From positions 4,580,501 to 4,644,500 of the forward strand of contig NZ_LR134386.1 of NCBI RefSeq assembly GCF_900637665.1: a stretch of 64,000 bases of DNA. Direction: 5' to 3'. This document shows, piece by piece, positions 19,350 to 27,366 of the stretch. Position numbers and translations under genes: made by a program. How positions within the stretch are numbered: position 1 is the stretch's first letter; each line of letters begins with the position of its first letter. The notes below the pieces were generated by a model that ran no database searches, had not been told where the DNA came from, and saw only the letters and a program-made list of their open reading frames with translations. This DNA is from Chryseobacterium nakagawai. Its GTDB lineage: Bacteria > Bacteroidota > Bacteroidia > Flavobacteriales > Weeksellaceae.

Positions 19350-20621
19350 TTATTCTGTTCTTAATGCCTCAATTGGTCTAATTTTCACCGCTCTCTGTGC
19401 AGGGATCATCCCGATAATTAGTCCTAATACCACCATCACCGCCATGGCAGCAAAAACATTTCCATAATTTACCGTTGGATTATAAAAAGGGAACGAATCC
19501 TGTCCCTGAGTAGCTATATTTAAAATCATCAGTACAAAGATTCCAAACATAAATCCCAGCAATCCGGAAGAGAGCGTAATCACAACACTTTCAAGTAAGA
19601 TCTGATTTCTTACCTCAGCTGGTTTTGCTCCTAATGCTCGTCTGATTCCTATTTCTTTTGTTCTTTCTTTTACGGTAATCAAAAGGATGTTTGAAATGGC
19701 AATAACTCCGGCAAGGATCGTCAATGTTCCTACAATAATGGTCAAAAGCTGCATCCCAGTAAGAAAACCTGTCAGCTTTTTAAATTCTTTAGCAACGTTA
19801 GCACTTCCGAAAGCGTTGGTATCCTCGGGAGAAACTTTATTTTTTGATTTTAAAATTTGTTTTATCTGATCTTCCAGGGTATTAAGGTTAGCATTAGGCT
19901 TCCCTACAATAGCAAACAAATCAATCTGATCTCCTGCATTATACATTTTAGTATAAGTAGATAGTGGAATAAAAGCACTCTGATCACTTTCAAAACCTCC
20001 TCCTTTTTTTACTCTGAAAACTCCGATCACATTAAAGAACAGGCCTTTGATGTTAATCGACTTTCCAATCGGGTTTTCCTGTTTCTTTGAATCAAAAAGG
20101 TTCTTATAAATTTCTTCACCAATTACCACTACATTTTTATTTCCTGAAACGTCTGCATCATTGATGTAACGTCCGTAAATAAGTTTCTTTTCTGAGATTT
20201 TATTTCCTACAGAATAATCTCCCGTCAAAGAATAGGTAGCACTTTTTCCGTTTCTTGACATGGATTCACCTGGTGTTCCTGTGAAGCTTCCTCTTGCATT
20301 TTGTGGTGATATGTAATCAATATCGGTCAATTTCTTTTTCAGCATTTCCATATCAGATAAGTTCAAATGAACATCTCTTCCCTTTGGAAATCCTTCATAC
20401 GGAATAGATGTTTTCTGTGCCCACAGGAAAATGGAATTGGTAGCAAATCCGGAAAACAGTTTATCGAAACCATTCTCCATGCCTTTTGCTGCCCCAAGAA
20501 GGCTTACATACAAAAACATGCCCCATCCTACTCCAATCATGGTAAGAAATGTACGGAGTTTATTATTCCTCAATGAATAATAGATCTCCTGCCAAGTATC
20601 TTTTTTAAATATGATATTCAC
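19350..20621 (-). CDS. MacB-type ABC transporter permease (FtsX domain), copy 2
   Basis: A 423-residue inner-membrane protein. TM1 lies at about 26-47 (TFLTMIGVGWGMFLYVSLLG), then a large periplasmic MacB_PCD domain (about 50-290). Three more TM helices form the FtsX domain, with the cytoplasmic loop VKERTKEIGIRRALGAKPAEV at about 317-337. It ends IRPIEALRTE, like its neighbour, and the two look like a tandem duplication that has diverged. It has no ATPase domain, which is supplied by the separate ABC gene. It probably forms a heterodimeric mechanotransmission pump with the neighbouring permease. Confidence 0.9.
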   Translation of the reverse strand: MNIIFKKDTWQEIYYSLRNNKLRTFLTMIGVGWGMFLYVSLLGAAKGMENGFDKLFSGFATNSIFLWAQKTSIPYEGFPKGRDVHLNLSDMEMLKKKLTDIDYISPQNARGSFTGTPGESMSRNGKSATYSLTGDYSVGNKISEKKLIYGRYINDADVSGNKNVVVIGEEIYKNLFDSKKQENPIGKSINIKGLFFNVIGVFRVKKGGGFESDQSAFIPLSTYTKMYNAGDQIDLFAIVGKPNANLNTLEDQIKQILKSKNKVSPEDTNAFGSANVAKEFKKLTGFLTGMQLLTIIVGTLTILAGVIAISNILLITVKERTKEIGIRRALGAKPAEVRNQILLESVVITLSSGLLGFMFGIFVLMILNIATQGQDSFPFYNPTVNYGNVFAAMAVMVVLGLIIGMIPAQRAVKIRPIEALRTE

Positions 20622-20691
20622 CTTTCTGAATTATAAATTATTAATAGTTGTAAAAGAGTAAATCAACAGACTGTCATCATTACTTCATTTC

Positions 20692-20714
20692 CAAATTATT
20701 TTATTTTCAAATTA
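20692..20714. repeat. 23-nt intergenic repeat, copy B
   Basis: Identical to copy A and again directly next to the stop codon of the preceding permease gene (20715). Confidence 0.8.
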
Positions 20715-21947
20715 CTATTCTGTTCTTAATGCTTCAATCGGCTTAATTCTTGAGGCTCTGTATGCCGGAACAAATCCTGCAATCAACCCGGAGAACACTA
20801 ATGCAACAAATGCCATAATGATGGATCCCCAGCCTACACTTGGACTTTTAATAAAAAACTCTTCCAGGCTATCACCAATCAGGTTTAATGTTAAGACACC
20901 TATTCCTATTCCTACAAATCCGGAGACCACTGTAATCACAACACTTTCCTGAACAATCAGCGCAACAATTCCTGCAGGTTTGGCACCTATGGCTTTTCGC
21001 ACTCCAATTTCTTTGGTTCTTTCTTTTACGATGTACACCATGATATTACTGATCCCAATAATACCTGCCAATAACGTCCCCAAACCAATAAATCCTACGA
21101 TGGCGGTTAGAACTGCCATAAAAGTAAAGGTATCATTCATGTTTTTGGCATTATTCCAGACACGGACTCCATTTTCATCATCAGGAGAAACATTTTTTCT
21201 CGCTTTCAGTTTATCTCTCAGCTCGTCTCCATATTTAATGGCATCCTGAGGATTCAATAATTTATCATTATAGGCTATATAAACCGTATTCACGGTATCA
21301 GAGCCTTTTTTCATTTGCTGTAAGGTGGTAATAGGTACCGTAATGTGTCTTTCATCTCTGTCTCCACCATCATCTGAAAATACTCCTACAACTTTAAACA
21401 TTGTCCCGTTAATATCTAACTCTTTCCCTATGGAACCTCCATTTTTAATAAGGTCTCTCTGAACCATTCTTCCGATAACGGCTACATTCTGTTTTCTTGC
21501 TAAGTCGAAGGAATTAATGTATCTTCCATCAACAAGCTTTCTGTTTTCAATCACCTGCTCTCCCGGTTCTGCACCATGTACCTGGTAAAGACCACTCTCT
21601 TTCCCATATTTTACCATTAAATTGGTGGCATACCTTGGGCTGGCTGCATCTACTTTCTCTTTATCTGTATTGACAAGAAAATTGTAGTCATCATTATTCA
21701 TATTTACAGTCCTGTCGGATTGTAATCCTTTATAGGCTAAAGTTGTTTTTCCTGTATAAATGGTAATCAGGTTTTTGGCATCTCCTGCAAACCCTTCTGA
21801 GAAAGCATTCTGAAGCCCTTTTCCTATTCCAAAAAGTACAATGAAAATAAACAGTCCCAAGGCTACTGTAAATCCCGAAAGGACTGTCCGAAGTACGTTA
21901 CTACGGATAGAACTGAATATTTCCTGCCAACGATCTAGGTCAAACAT
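20715..21947 (-). CDS. MacB-type ABC transporter permease (FtsX domain), copy 1
   Basis: A 410-residue paralogue of the next gene downstream, with the same layout: TM1 (about 19-42, LSGFTVALGLFIFIVLFGIGK), a periplasmic MacB_PCD domain, and three C-terminal TM helices around VKERTKEIGVRKAIGAKPAGI. It ends IKPIEALRTE. It differs in the periplasmic domain, as expected if the two subunits have different roles. The start follows the ATPase gene by 85 nt; that spacer carries a short AT-rich repeat also found after both permease genes. Confidence 0.9.
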   Translation of the reverse strand: MFDLDRWQEIFSSIRSNVLRTVLSGFTVALGLFIFIVLFGIGKGLQNAFSEGFAGDAKNLITIYTGKTTLAYKGLQSDRTVNMNNDDYNFLVNTDKEKVDAASPRYATNLMVKYGKESGLYQVHGAEPGEQVIENRKLVDGRYINSFDLARKQNVAVIGRMVQRDLIKNGGSIGKELDINGTMFKVVGVFSDDGGDRDERHITVPITTLQQMKKGSDTVNTVYIAYNDKLLNPQDAIKYGDELRDKLKARKNVSPDDENGVRVWNNAKNMNDTFTFMAVLTAIVGFIGLGTLLAGIIGISNIMVYIVKERTKEIGVRKAIGAKPAGIVALIVQESVVITVVSGFVGIGIGVLTLNLIGDSLEEFFIKSPSVGWGSIIMAFVALVFSGLIAGFVPAYRASRIKPIEALRTE

Positions 21948-22000
21948 TTTTATTATTATTAAAAGATTGAAAAATTAAAAGAATAAAATCATTCAATTTT

Positions 22001-22023
22001 CAAATTATCTCATTTTCAAATTA
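22001..22023. repeat. 23-nt intergenic repeat, copy C
   Basis: Differs from copies A and B at two positions and lies 9 nt beyond the ATPase stop at 22033. All three copies thus follow gene ends in one operon. Confidence 0.7.
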
Positions 22024-22032
22024 TCAAATTGT

Positions 22033-22722
22033 CTAAAGCACAATCTGTTTAATAAACTCATCGCTTTCAATGACACCATCTTTTAGTATTACATTCCTTT
22101 TCGTTTGTGCTGCTACGTCCGGTTCGTGAGTTACCACAATAATTGTTTTCCCTTCATTGTTAATATCCTGCAGAAGCTTCATAATATCATGCGTGGTTTT
22201 AGAATCCAAGGCTCCTGTAGGTTCATCGGCCAATACTACTTTTGGGTCTGTGATAAGTGCTCTTGCAATGGCTACTCTCTGCTTTTGTCCTCCTGAAAGT
22301 TCATTAGGAAGGTGGTTTGCCCACTGTGTAAGACCTACTTTCTCCAGATATTCCAATGCTTTCTGATTACGCTCTTTTCTCGGTACATTTTGGTAATATA
22401 ATGGAAGTGCTACATTTTCAAGAGCAGTTTTATAACTGATAAGATTAAAAGACTGGAAAATAAATCCTAAAAATTTACTTCTGTATTCTGCTGCTTTTAC
22501 TTCTGATAAATGTTCAATAGGAACGCCATCCAATTCATAGGTTCCTGAATCTTTTTCATCCAGAATACCAATAATATTAAGAAGTGTAGACTTTCCGGAA
22601 CCAGAACTCCCCATAATGGAAACAAACTCTCCTTCTGAAATATCCAGATTAATCCCCTTCAAAACATGAAGTTTGCTTTTTCCTGTATCGTATGACTTGT
22701 GTAAATCCTGAATTACTAACAT
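22033..22722 (-). CDS. ABC transporter ATP-binding protein (MacB/LolD-type)
   Basis: The cytoplasmic ATPase of the exporter, 229 residues and first gene of its operon. Walker A GSSGSGKST is at 38-46, the Q-loop follows in FIFQSFNLI, the ABC signature is LSGGQKQR (about 142-149), Walker B is VVLADEPTGALDS and the switch His is in VVTHEPD. It belongs to the group that drives FtsX-fold permeases such as MacB and LolCDE. Its order with two permeases and an adaptor points to a four-component exporter whose cargo is not shown by the sequence. Confidence 0.95.
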   Translation of the reverse strand: MLVIQDLHKSYDTGKSKLHVLKGINLDISEGEFVSIMGSSGSGKSTLLNIIGILDEKDSGTYELDGVPIEHLSEVKAAEYRSKFLGFIFQSFNLISYKTALENVALPLYYQNVPRKERNQKALEYLEKVGLTQWANHLPNELSGGQKQRVAIARALITDPKVVLADEPTGALDSKTTHDIMKLLQDINNEGKTIIVVTHEPDVAAQTKRNVILKDGVIESDEFIKQIVL

Positions 22723-23146
22723 GAAGTGATCTATAGTTTTATACCCAATAAGTAGATGATATTTTCAAATTGTTACAAGAATGAAAATTTATTCAAATAT
22801 TTTTTTGTTTAACACCTTAAGCCTTTATTTAAAATAGTTTATCAAATTTTGTTTAACTGTAACTTGAGTTTTCCATGTATTTACCCCCCAGATACCCTTC
22901 TAGCCTATTATTCGAGCCTGTTTCATGTAAATGTGGAAAACTTTTACAGCTAAAAGTCAGTCTATTAGTATTTACCTCTTTCAAAATCAGTTCTTTTTTT
23001 CGAACTTTGTCATTAGATTTTGCTCAGAAACGAAAACTTGCAGTGTGAATAACTTAAATTCACAACCCCCACAAAAACAAAAAGTTACACACCTTCTGAA
23101 CATTATCCACAGAGATCTGAATTATTTAATTATAAAGATATTTAAT
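22723..23146. promoter_or_regulatory. Divergent 424-nt control region with three DnaA-box matches
   Basis: This gap separates the exporter ATPase gene from nrdB. On inspection it holds TTTTCCACA (minus strand, 22932-22940), TTATTCACA (minus strand, 23044-23052) and TTATCCACA (plus strand, 23103-23111). All three fit the TTWTNCACA DnaA-box consensus, and the last is identical to the strong E. coli box, 35 nt before the nrdB ATG. TTTTGTTTAAC also occurs twice (22803 and 22847). No clear NrdR-box pair or full TTG/TAnnTTTG promoter was found. Confidence 0.5.
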
Positions 23147-24121
23147 ATGGGAATTTTTGATAAGAGAGTAAGCTATAAGCCATTTGAATACCCGGAGGTT
23201 CTTCAATTTGTAGAAGCCATCAACAAATCGTTCTGGGTACATTCGGAAGTGGACTTTACTGCAGATGTACAAGATTTTCATTCGCAGTTGGAACCACATG
23301 AAAAAAATGCTGTGAAAAATGCGCTTTTAGCCATTGCACAGATTGAGGTGTCTGTAAAGACATTCTGGGGGAATTTATACAACCACCTTCCGAAACCGGA
23401 ATTCAATGGATTAGGATCTACTTTTGCAGAATGCGAATTCCGCCATTCTGAAGCATATTCCCGTTTACTAGAGGTATTAGGATATAATGACGAATTCCTT
23501 AATGTCATTGAAATTCCAGCGGTAAAAGGTAGAATTGAGTTTCTTGGAAATGCCTTAAAACATGCCAACTCTGCTACTCCAAAAGAATATGTCTCTGCAT
23601 TATTGTTATTCAGTATCTTAGTAGAAAATGTTTCTCTTTTCTCTCAGTTTGCTATCATCCTTTCTTTCACAAGATTTAAAGGGTTCATGAAAAATGTTTC
23701 CAATATCATCGCATGGACTTCTGTAGATGAGCAAATTCACGCTAACGCAGGAATCTATCTGATCAACAAGATCCGTGAAGAACAACCTGATCTTTTAACA
23801 GAAAGCGATATTGAAGATATCTACACCCTTGTAGACGAGTCGATCGAAAAAGAAGGAGATATCCTTAGCTGGATCTTCGAATTAGGAGAAATAGACAATG
23901 TATCTAAAGAAGATCTATTAAACTTCATGAAGTATCGTGTGGATGACAGCTTGAAGAAAATCAACATGAAAACAAGATACAACATCACTCCGGAACAATA
24001 CAGACCAATGGTATGGTTCGAAGAGGAAGTTTTCGCTAATTCACTAGATGATTTCTTTGCAAAAAGACCTGTAGACTATACAAAACACGATAAGAGCATT
24101 ACAGCAAACGACTTGTTCTAA
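23147..24121 (+). CDS. nrdB: Class I ribonucleotide reductase small subunit (beta)
   Basis: Carries the di-iron/tyrosyl-radical cofactor for making dNDPs. In the 324-residue product the ligands line up as E67, E97, H100 (ECEFRHSEAY), E160, E195 and H198 (DEQIH), and the radical Tyr is Y104, four residues after H100 as in E. coli. I start it at 23147 (MGIFDKRVSY). The frame is open back to 22931, but those 72 codons encode low-complexity Ser/Phe-rich sequence, overlap the DnaA-box region and contain no ATP-cone. It is followed by a small gene and nrdA in the same orientation. Confidence 0.95.
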   Translation: MGIFDKRVSYKPFEYPEVLQFVEAINKSFWVHSEVDFTADVQDFHSQLEPHEKNAVKNALLAIAQIEVSVKTFWGNLYNHLPKPEFNGLGSTFAECEFRHSEAYSRLLEVLGYNDEFLNVIEIPAVKGRIEFLGNALKHANSATPKEYVSALLLFSILVENVSLFSQFAIILSFTRFKGFMKNVSNIIAWTSVDEQIHANAGIYLINKIREEQPDLLTESDIEDIYTLVDESIEKEGDILSWIFELGEIDNVSKEDLLNFMKYRVDDSLKKINMKTRYNITPEQYRPMVWFEEEVFANSLDDFFAKRPVDYTKHDKSITANDLF

Positions 24122-24127
24122 TGTAAA

Positions 24128-24147
24128 GGCGCGAGCGAAGCGAGCGT
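24128..24147. repeat. Short GC-rich direct repeat after nrdB
   Basis: Two GCGAGCG units (24131-24137 and 24140-24146) separated by AA stand out as a GC-rich island within very AT-rich DNA, 9 nt after the nrdB stop. It may be a fragment of a scattered repeat. No function is visible. Confidence 0.45.
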
Positions 24148-24229
24148 CAAAGCTGATAGTATTAGAAACAAAAAATTTCTTATATTTCAAAAAACAGAAC
24201 AACCGTTGACTTAATAAACACAAATAGAT

Positions 24230-24520
24230 ATGATTAATGTAATGGTAAGCTATACCGTAAAACCTGAATTTGTTTCTTCAAATAAAGCCAATATTCAAAA
24301 GTTTTTAGAGGATTTTAAAAACCTGGATCAGTCAGCATTTGAATATAAGGTTTTCGTAAAGGAGGATGGCGTTACTTTTCTACATTATTCAAACTACATT
24401 AATGAAGAAGTTCAACATGAAGTTTTGAATATTCCGTCTTTTAAGGAATTTCAAAGAGTAAGAGATGAAAGTGGATTGAACGACTCTCACAAAGTAGAAC
24501 TTTTACAATCAATAATATAA
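24230..24520 (+). CDS. Small dimeric alpha+beta barrel-like protein in the RNR operon
   Basis: A 96-residue soluble protein with no signal peptide or Cys. Beginning MINVMVSYTVKPEF, with a helical NKANIQKFLEDF, then YKVFVKEDGVTFLHYSNYI, it has the length and beta-alpha-beta-beta pattern of the antibiotic-biosynthesis-monooxygenase / dimeric ferredoxin-like fold. That assignment rests on pattern, not on catalytic residues. It lies between nrdB and nrdA, 108 nt after nrdB and 57 nt before nrdA, and so is probably co-expressed with them. A role in reductase function is possible but unproven. Confidence 0.65.
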   Translation: MINVMVSYTVKPEFVSSNKANIQKFLEDFKNLDQSAFEYKVFVKEDGVTFLHYSNYINEEVQHEVLNIPSFKEFQRVRDESGLNDSHKVELLQSII

Positions 24521-24530
24521 AAAAAAACAA

Positions 24531-24561
24531 AATTCCGGAGTGGTAGTCTCATTCCGGAATT
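24531..24561. other. Stem-loop between the small gene and nrdA
   Basis: A perfect 9-bp inverted repeat (AATTCCGGA 24531-24539 with TCCGGAATT 24553-24561, 13-nt loop) lies 17 nt before the nrdA start. There is no T-run on the plus side, so it is not a terminator in the gene direction. On the minus strand it is followed by nine T residues, but no minus gene exists here. It could be an RNA-processing or translation-control hairpin. Confidence 0.5.
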
Positions 24562-24577
24562 CGAAAATATAACATCT

Positions 24578-26236
24578 ATGGAAGAGCAAAATTCAAATAT
24601 ATGGTGGCTCAATGAAGAGTCTGAGCAAATGCTGAACAGAGGATATCTGTTGAAAGGTGAAACGGTAGATGGAGCTATCGACAGAATTACCACTGCTGCT
24701 GCAAAAAGATTATATAAGCCGGAACTTCAGCCCGCTTTCAAAGAAATGATCACAAAAGGATGGATCAGTTTCTCTTCTCCTGTATGGGCTAATATGGGAA
24801 CAGAGAGAGGTCTTCCTATTTCTTGTTTTAACGCTCACATTCCGGACAGCATTGAAGGAATTACTCATAAAATGGGTGAGGTGATCATGCAGACAAAAAT
24901 CGGAGGAGGAACTTCAGGGTATTTTGGAGAACTTAGAAACAGAGGAACAGCTGTGACAGATAACGGAAAATCTTCCGGAGCTGTTTCATTCATGAAGCTT
25001 TTTGATACGGCAATGGATGTTGTTTCTCAAGGAGGCGTAAGAAGAGGAGCATTTGCAGCTTATCTGGATATTGACCACGGAGATATTGAAGAATTTTTAT
25101 CCATTAAAGATATTGGTAGCCCTATTCAAAACCTGTTCACCGGAGTATGTGTTCCGGATTACTGGATGCAGGATATGATTGATGGGGATATGGACAAACG
25201 TAAAATCTGGGCAAGAGTATTGGAAAGCCGCCAGCAAAAAGGCCTTCCTTATATTTTCTTCACCGATAACGTCAACAGAAACAAACCACAGGTGTATAAA
25301 GACCTTGGAATGACGGTAAACGCAAGTAACCTTTGTTCTGAAATCATGCTTCCTTCTACCATGGAAGAATCATTCATCTGCTGTCTGTCTTCTATGAACC
25401 TTGAATTGTATGATGAGTGGAAAGATACAGATGCCGTTAAATTAGCGGTATACTTCCTGGATGCTGTATTATCTGAGTTCATTGATAAAACTGAAGGAAA
25501 CTACTACTTACAAGGAGCAAGAAACTTCGCAATGCGTCACAGAGCTCTTGGATTAGGAGTTTTAGGATACCATTCTTACCTACAGAAAAATATGATTCCG
25601 TTTGAAAGTTTTGAGGCGACTCAGTTCAATGCAAGAGCATTCAGACACATCAAAGAACAGGCTGAGCAGGCTTCAAGAGAGTTAGCCAACATCTATGGAG
25701 AGCCGGACGTACTGAAAGGATACGGATTAAGAAATACCACTACAATGGCTATTGCTCCTACCACTTCAAGTTCTGCCATCTTAGGACAGACTTCTCCTGG
25801 AATTGAACCTTTCTCTTCTAACTATTATAAAGCAGGTCTTGCTAAAGGAAACTTTATGCGTAAGAACAAATACCTGGCAAAATTATTAAAAGAAAAAGGC
25901 TTAGATAACGAAGAAACATGGAGAACAATCATGTTGAACCATGGTTCTGTACAGCACCTGAATGAGCTTACTCCTGAAGAAAAGGCAGTATTCAAAACAT
26001 TTAAGGAAATCTCTCCGATGGAGGTTATTTCTCAGGCTGCACAAAGACAACAGTACATTGACCAAGCACAATCATTGAATCTTCAGATTCCTTCTACAAT
26101 GCCTGTAAAAGATGTAAACTATCTATATATTGAGGCTTGGAAAAAAGGAGTAAAAACACTTTACTACCAAAGAAGTTCTTCTGTTTCAAAAGAAATGATG
26201 GTGAACTTTGTATCTTGTTCAAGCTGTGAGGCATAG
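24578..26236 (+). CDS. nrdA: Class I ribonucleotide reductase large subunit (alpha), no ATP-cone
   Basis: Catalytic subunit, 552 residues. The active-site cysteines are present: C83 in PISCFN; the N251-x-C253-x-E255 radical triad in NLCSEIMLPST; a CC pair at 268-269 matching the second redox Cys; YY in GVKTLYYQRSS for radical transfer; and a C-terminal CSSC (547-550) that is re-reduced by thioredoxin or glutaredoxin. It is clearly shorter than E. coli NrdA (about 760): the sequence begins directly at the catalytic domain, so the N-terminal ATP-cone for allosteric activity control is absent. A strong terminator follows. Confidence 0.95.
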   Translation: MEEQNSNIWWLNEESEQMLNRGYLLKGETVDGAIDRITTAAAKRLYKPELQPAFKEMITKGWISFSSPVWANMGTERGLPISCFNAHIPDSIEGITHKMGEVIMQTKIGGGTSGYFGELRNRGTAVTDNGKSSGAVSFMKLFDTAMDVVSQGGVRRGAFAAYLDIDHGDIEEFLSIKDIGSPIQNLFTGVCVPDYWMQDMIDGDMDKRKIWARVLESRQQKGLPYIFFTDNVNRNKPQVYKDLGMTVNASNLCSEIMLPSTMEESFICCLSSMNLELYDEWKDTDAVKLAVYFLDAVLSEFIDKTEGNYYLQGARNFAMRHRALGLGVLGYHSYLQKNMIPFESFEATQFNARAFRHIKEQAEQASRELANIYGEPDVLKGYGLRNTTTMAIAPTTSSSAILGQTSPGIEPFSSNYYKAGLAKGNFMRKNKYLAKLLKEKGLDNEETWRTIMLNHGSVQHLNELTPEEKAVFKTFKEISPMEVISQAAQRQQYIDQAQSLNLQIPSTMPVKDVNYLYIEAWKKGVKTLYYQRSSSVSKEMMVNFVSCSSCEA

Positions 26237-26264
26237 AGGAACAAATAATAAACATCTATATAGT

Positions 26265-26292
26265 AAGACACGCTTTTTAGCGTGTCTTTTTT
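26265..26292 (+). terminator. Rho-independent terminator after nrdA
   Basis: A 9-bp stem AAGACACGC / GCGTGTCTT (26265-26273 with 26280-26288, 6-nt loop) runs into a T-tract, 28 nt after the nrdA stop. Confidence 0.9.
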
Positions 26293-26787
26293 ATTATAAT
26301 TAAAATTTAACAAAAATTTAACATTTAGGTTTAAAAAACTTATTTTTATTTAATCATCTATTAATACTGAAAATATCAGACCTTCGCTCCCCAAACAGTG
26401 AATCAAGTCCTTATATCATTGACTTTCCATTACTAATATGAAGTAATTTTATTTACATTTGTTGAAGATAAACCAAATAAATCAGTTTTTAATAAATAAA
26501 ATACTAACAATCAAGCGTATTATTAAACATAAATTCAATACAAAATAAAGATTGTATTAAATCTAAATTAATAAATCTCTTTGGGTGATTGGGAAACACA
26601 TTATTACAACTGATTATTTTTTTAAAACACAATATAAAAAGAGAAAAAAAATACATCATCCATACAAACACAGTATAGTGTGTTCTGATTCTTCCTTTAA
26701 TTTAAAAACACAAAAAATAAATTTCAGATAACGAAAATTACTCTTAGCAAAATTGCTACAATATAAACACAAAAAATTATTTCGAAA
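26293..26787. other. 495-nt AT-rich gap without a gene
   Basis: No ORF with coding character was seen on either strand. A TACATTTG box at 26454-26461 fits the -7 consensus but has no TTG at the right distance, and would leave a leader of over 300 nt before the next gene. The rest is A/T-rich with no strong hairpin. Confidence 0.5.
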
Positions 26788-27360
26788 ATGAACAAAGTTA
26801 TTACCCTAATGATGGCTATGGCCAGTATTACTTTCTACGCACAGGTAGGAATCAATACTACTACTCCTGATCAAAGCGCAGCTTTAGATGTTACAAGTAC
26901 TTCCAGAGGCGTACTTCTACCAAGAATCAGCAATCTATCTGCTGTTACCAATCCAGCTACAGGACTTATTATTTTTGATGCCAACAAAAAATGCATCAGC
27001 CAAAATGTAGGAACCCCTGCAACCCCGGATTGGACCTGCCTTTCTCCGTATGTATCTAAATTTTTCTACATGCCGAGTGTTGTTTTTGACACCACAACAA
27101 CTTCAACAGGCCAAACGAAAGATCTGTACACATTGTATAAAAATCAGTTTTCGAATGTCCCAACAAATGCAAGAAGTGCATCTGCTCCGGCTTCAATCCC
27201 TTTTTTCCCCAATGCAACAGATTTATATTATTACGTAACGGGTTATGACCCATCTGTTTTTAAAATAAACAGCGTCAGCAGCACAGGTGTATTGAATTAT
27301 GATGTTTTATCAAATGCAACTTCAGCATCTTTCATCAACATTGTATTTGTTGTAAAATAA
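26788..27360 (+). CDS. Secreted hypothetical protein of the VGINTTTP type
   Basis: A 190-residue protein with a Sec signal peptide (MNKVITLMMAMASITFYAQ, cleavage expected after the A or Q). The mature start VGINTTTPDQSAALDV and SRGVLLPRISN are a recurrent opening of secreted Flavobacteriia proteins, usually followed by a variable domain. The remainder is Thr/Ser/Asn-rich and beta-like. No type IX secretion C-terminal domain or enzyme motif is visible. It is 6 nt from the next gene, so the two are probably one operon and may work together at the cell surface. Function unknown. Confidence 0.75.
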   Translation: MNKVITLMMAMASITFYAQVGINTTTPDQSAALDVTSTSRGVLLPRISNLSAVTNPATGLIIFDANKKCISQNVGTPATPDWTCLSPYVSKFFYMPSVVFDTTTTSTGQTKDLYTLYKNQFSNVPTNARSASAPASIPFFPNATDLYYYVTGYDPSVFKINSVSSTGVLNYDVLSNATSASFINIVFVVK

Positions 27361-27366
27361 GCAGCC

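Noticed and set aside
22931..23146. 72-residue N-terminal extension of NrdB
   Set aside because: Low-complexity, no ATP-cone, and it overlaps the DnaA-box control region; family start is 23147.
22723..23146. Chromosome origin (oriC)
   Set aside because: Three DnaA boxes are few, there is no dnaA, dnaN or AT-rich DUE-like repeat set next to them; promoter control of nrdB is more likely.
24531..24561. Minus-strand terminator
   Set aside because: The T-run is on the minus strand but no minus-strand gene ends here; listed only as a stem-loop.
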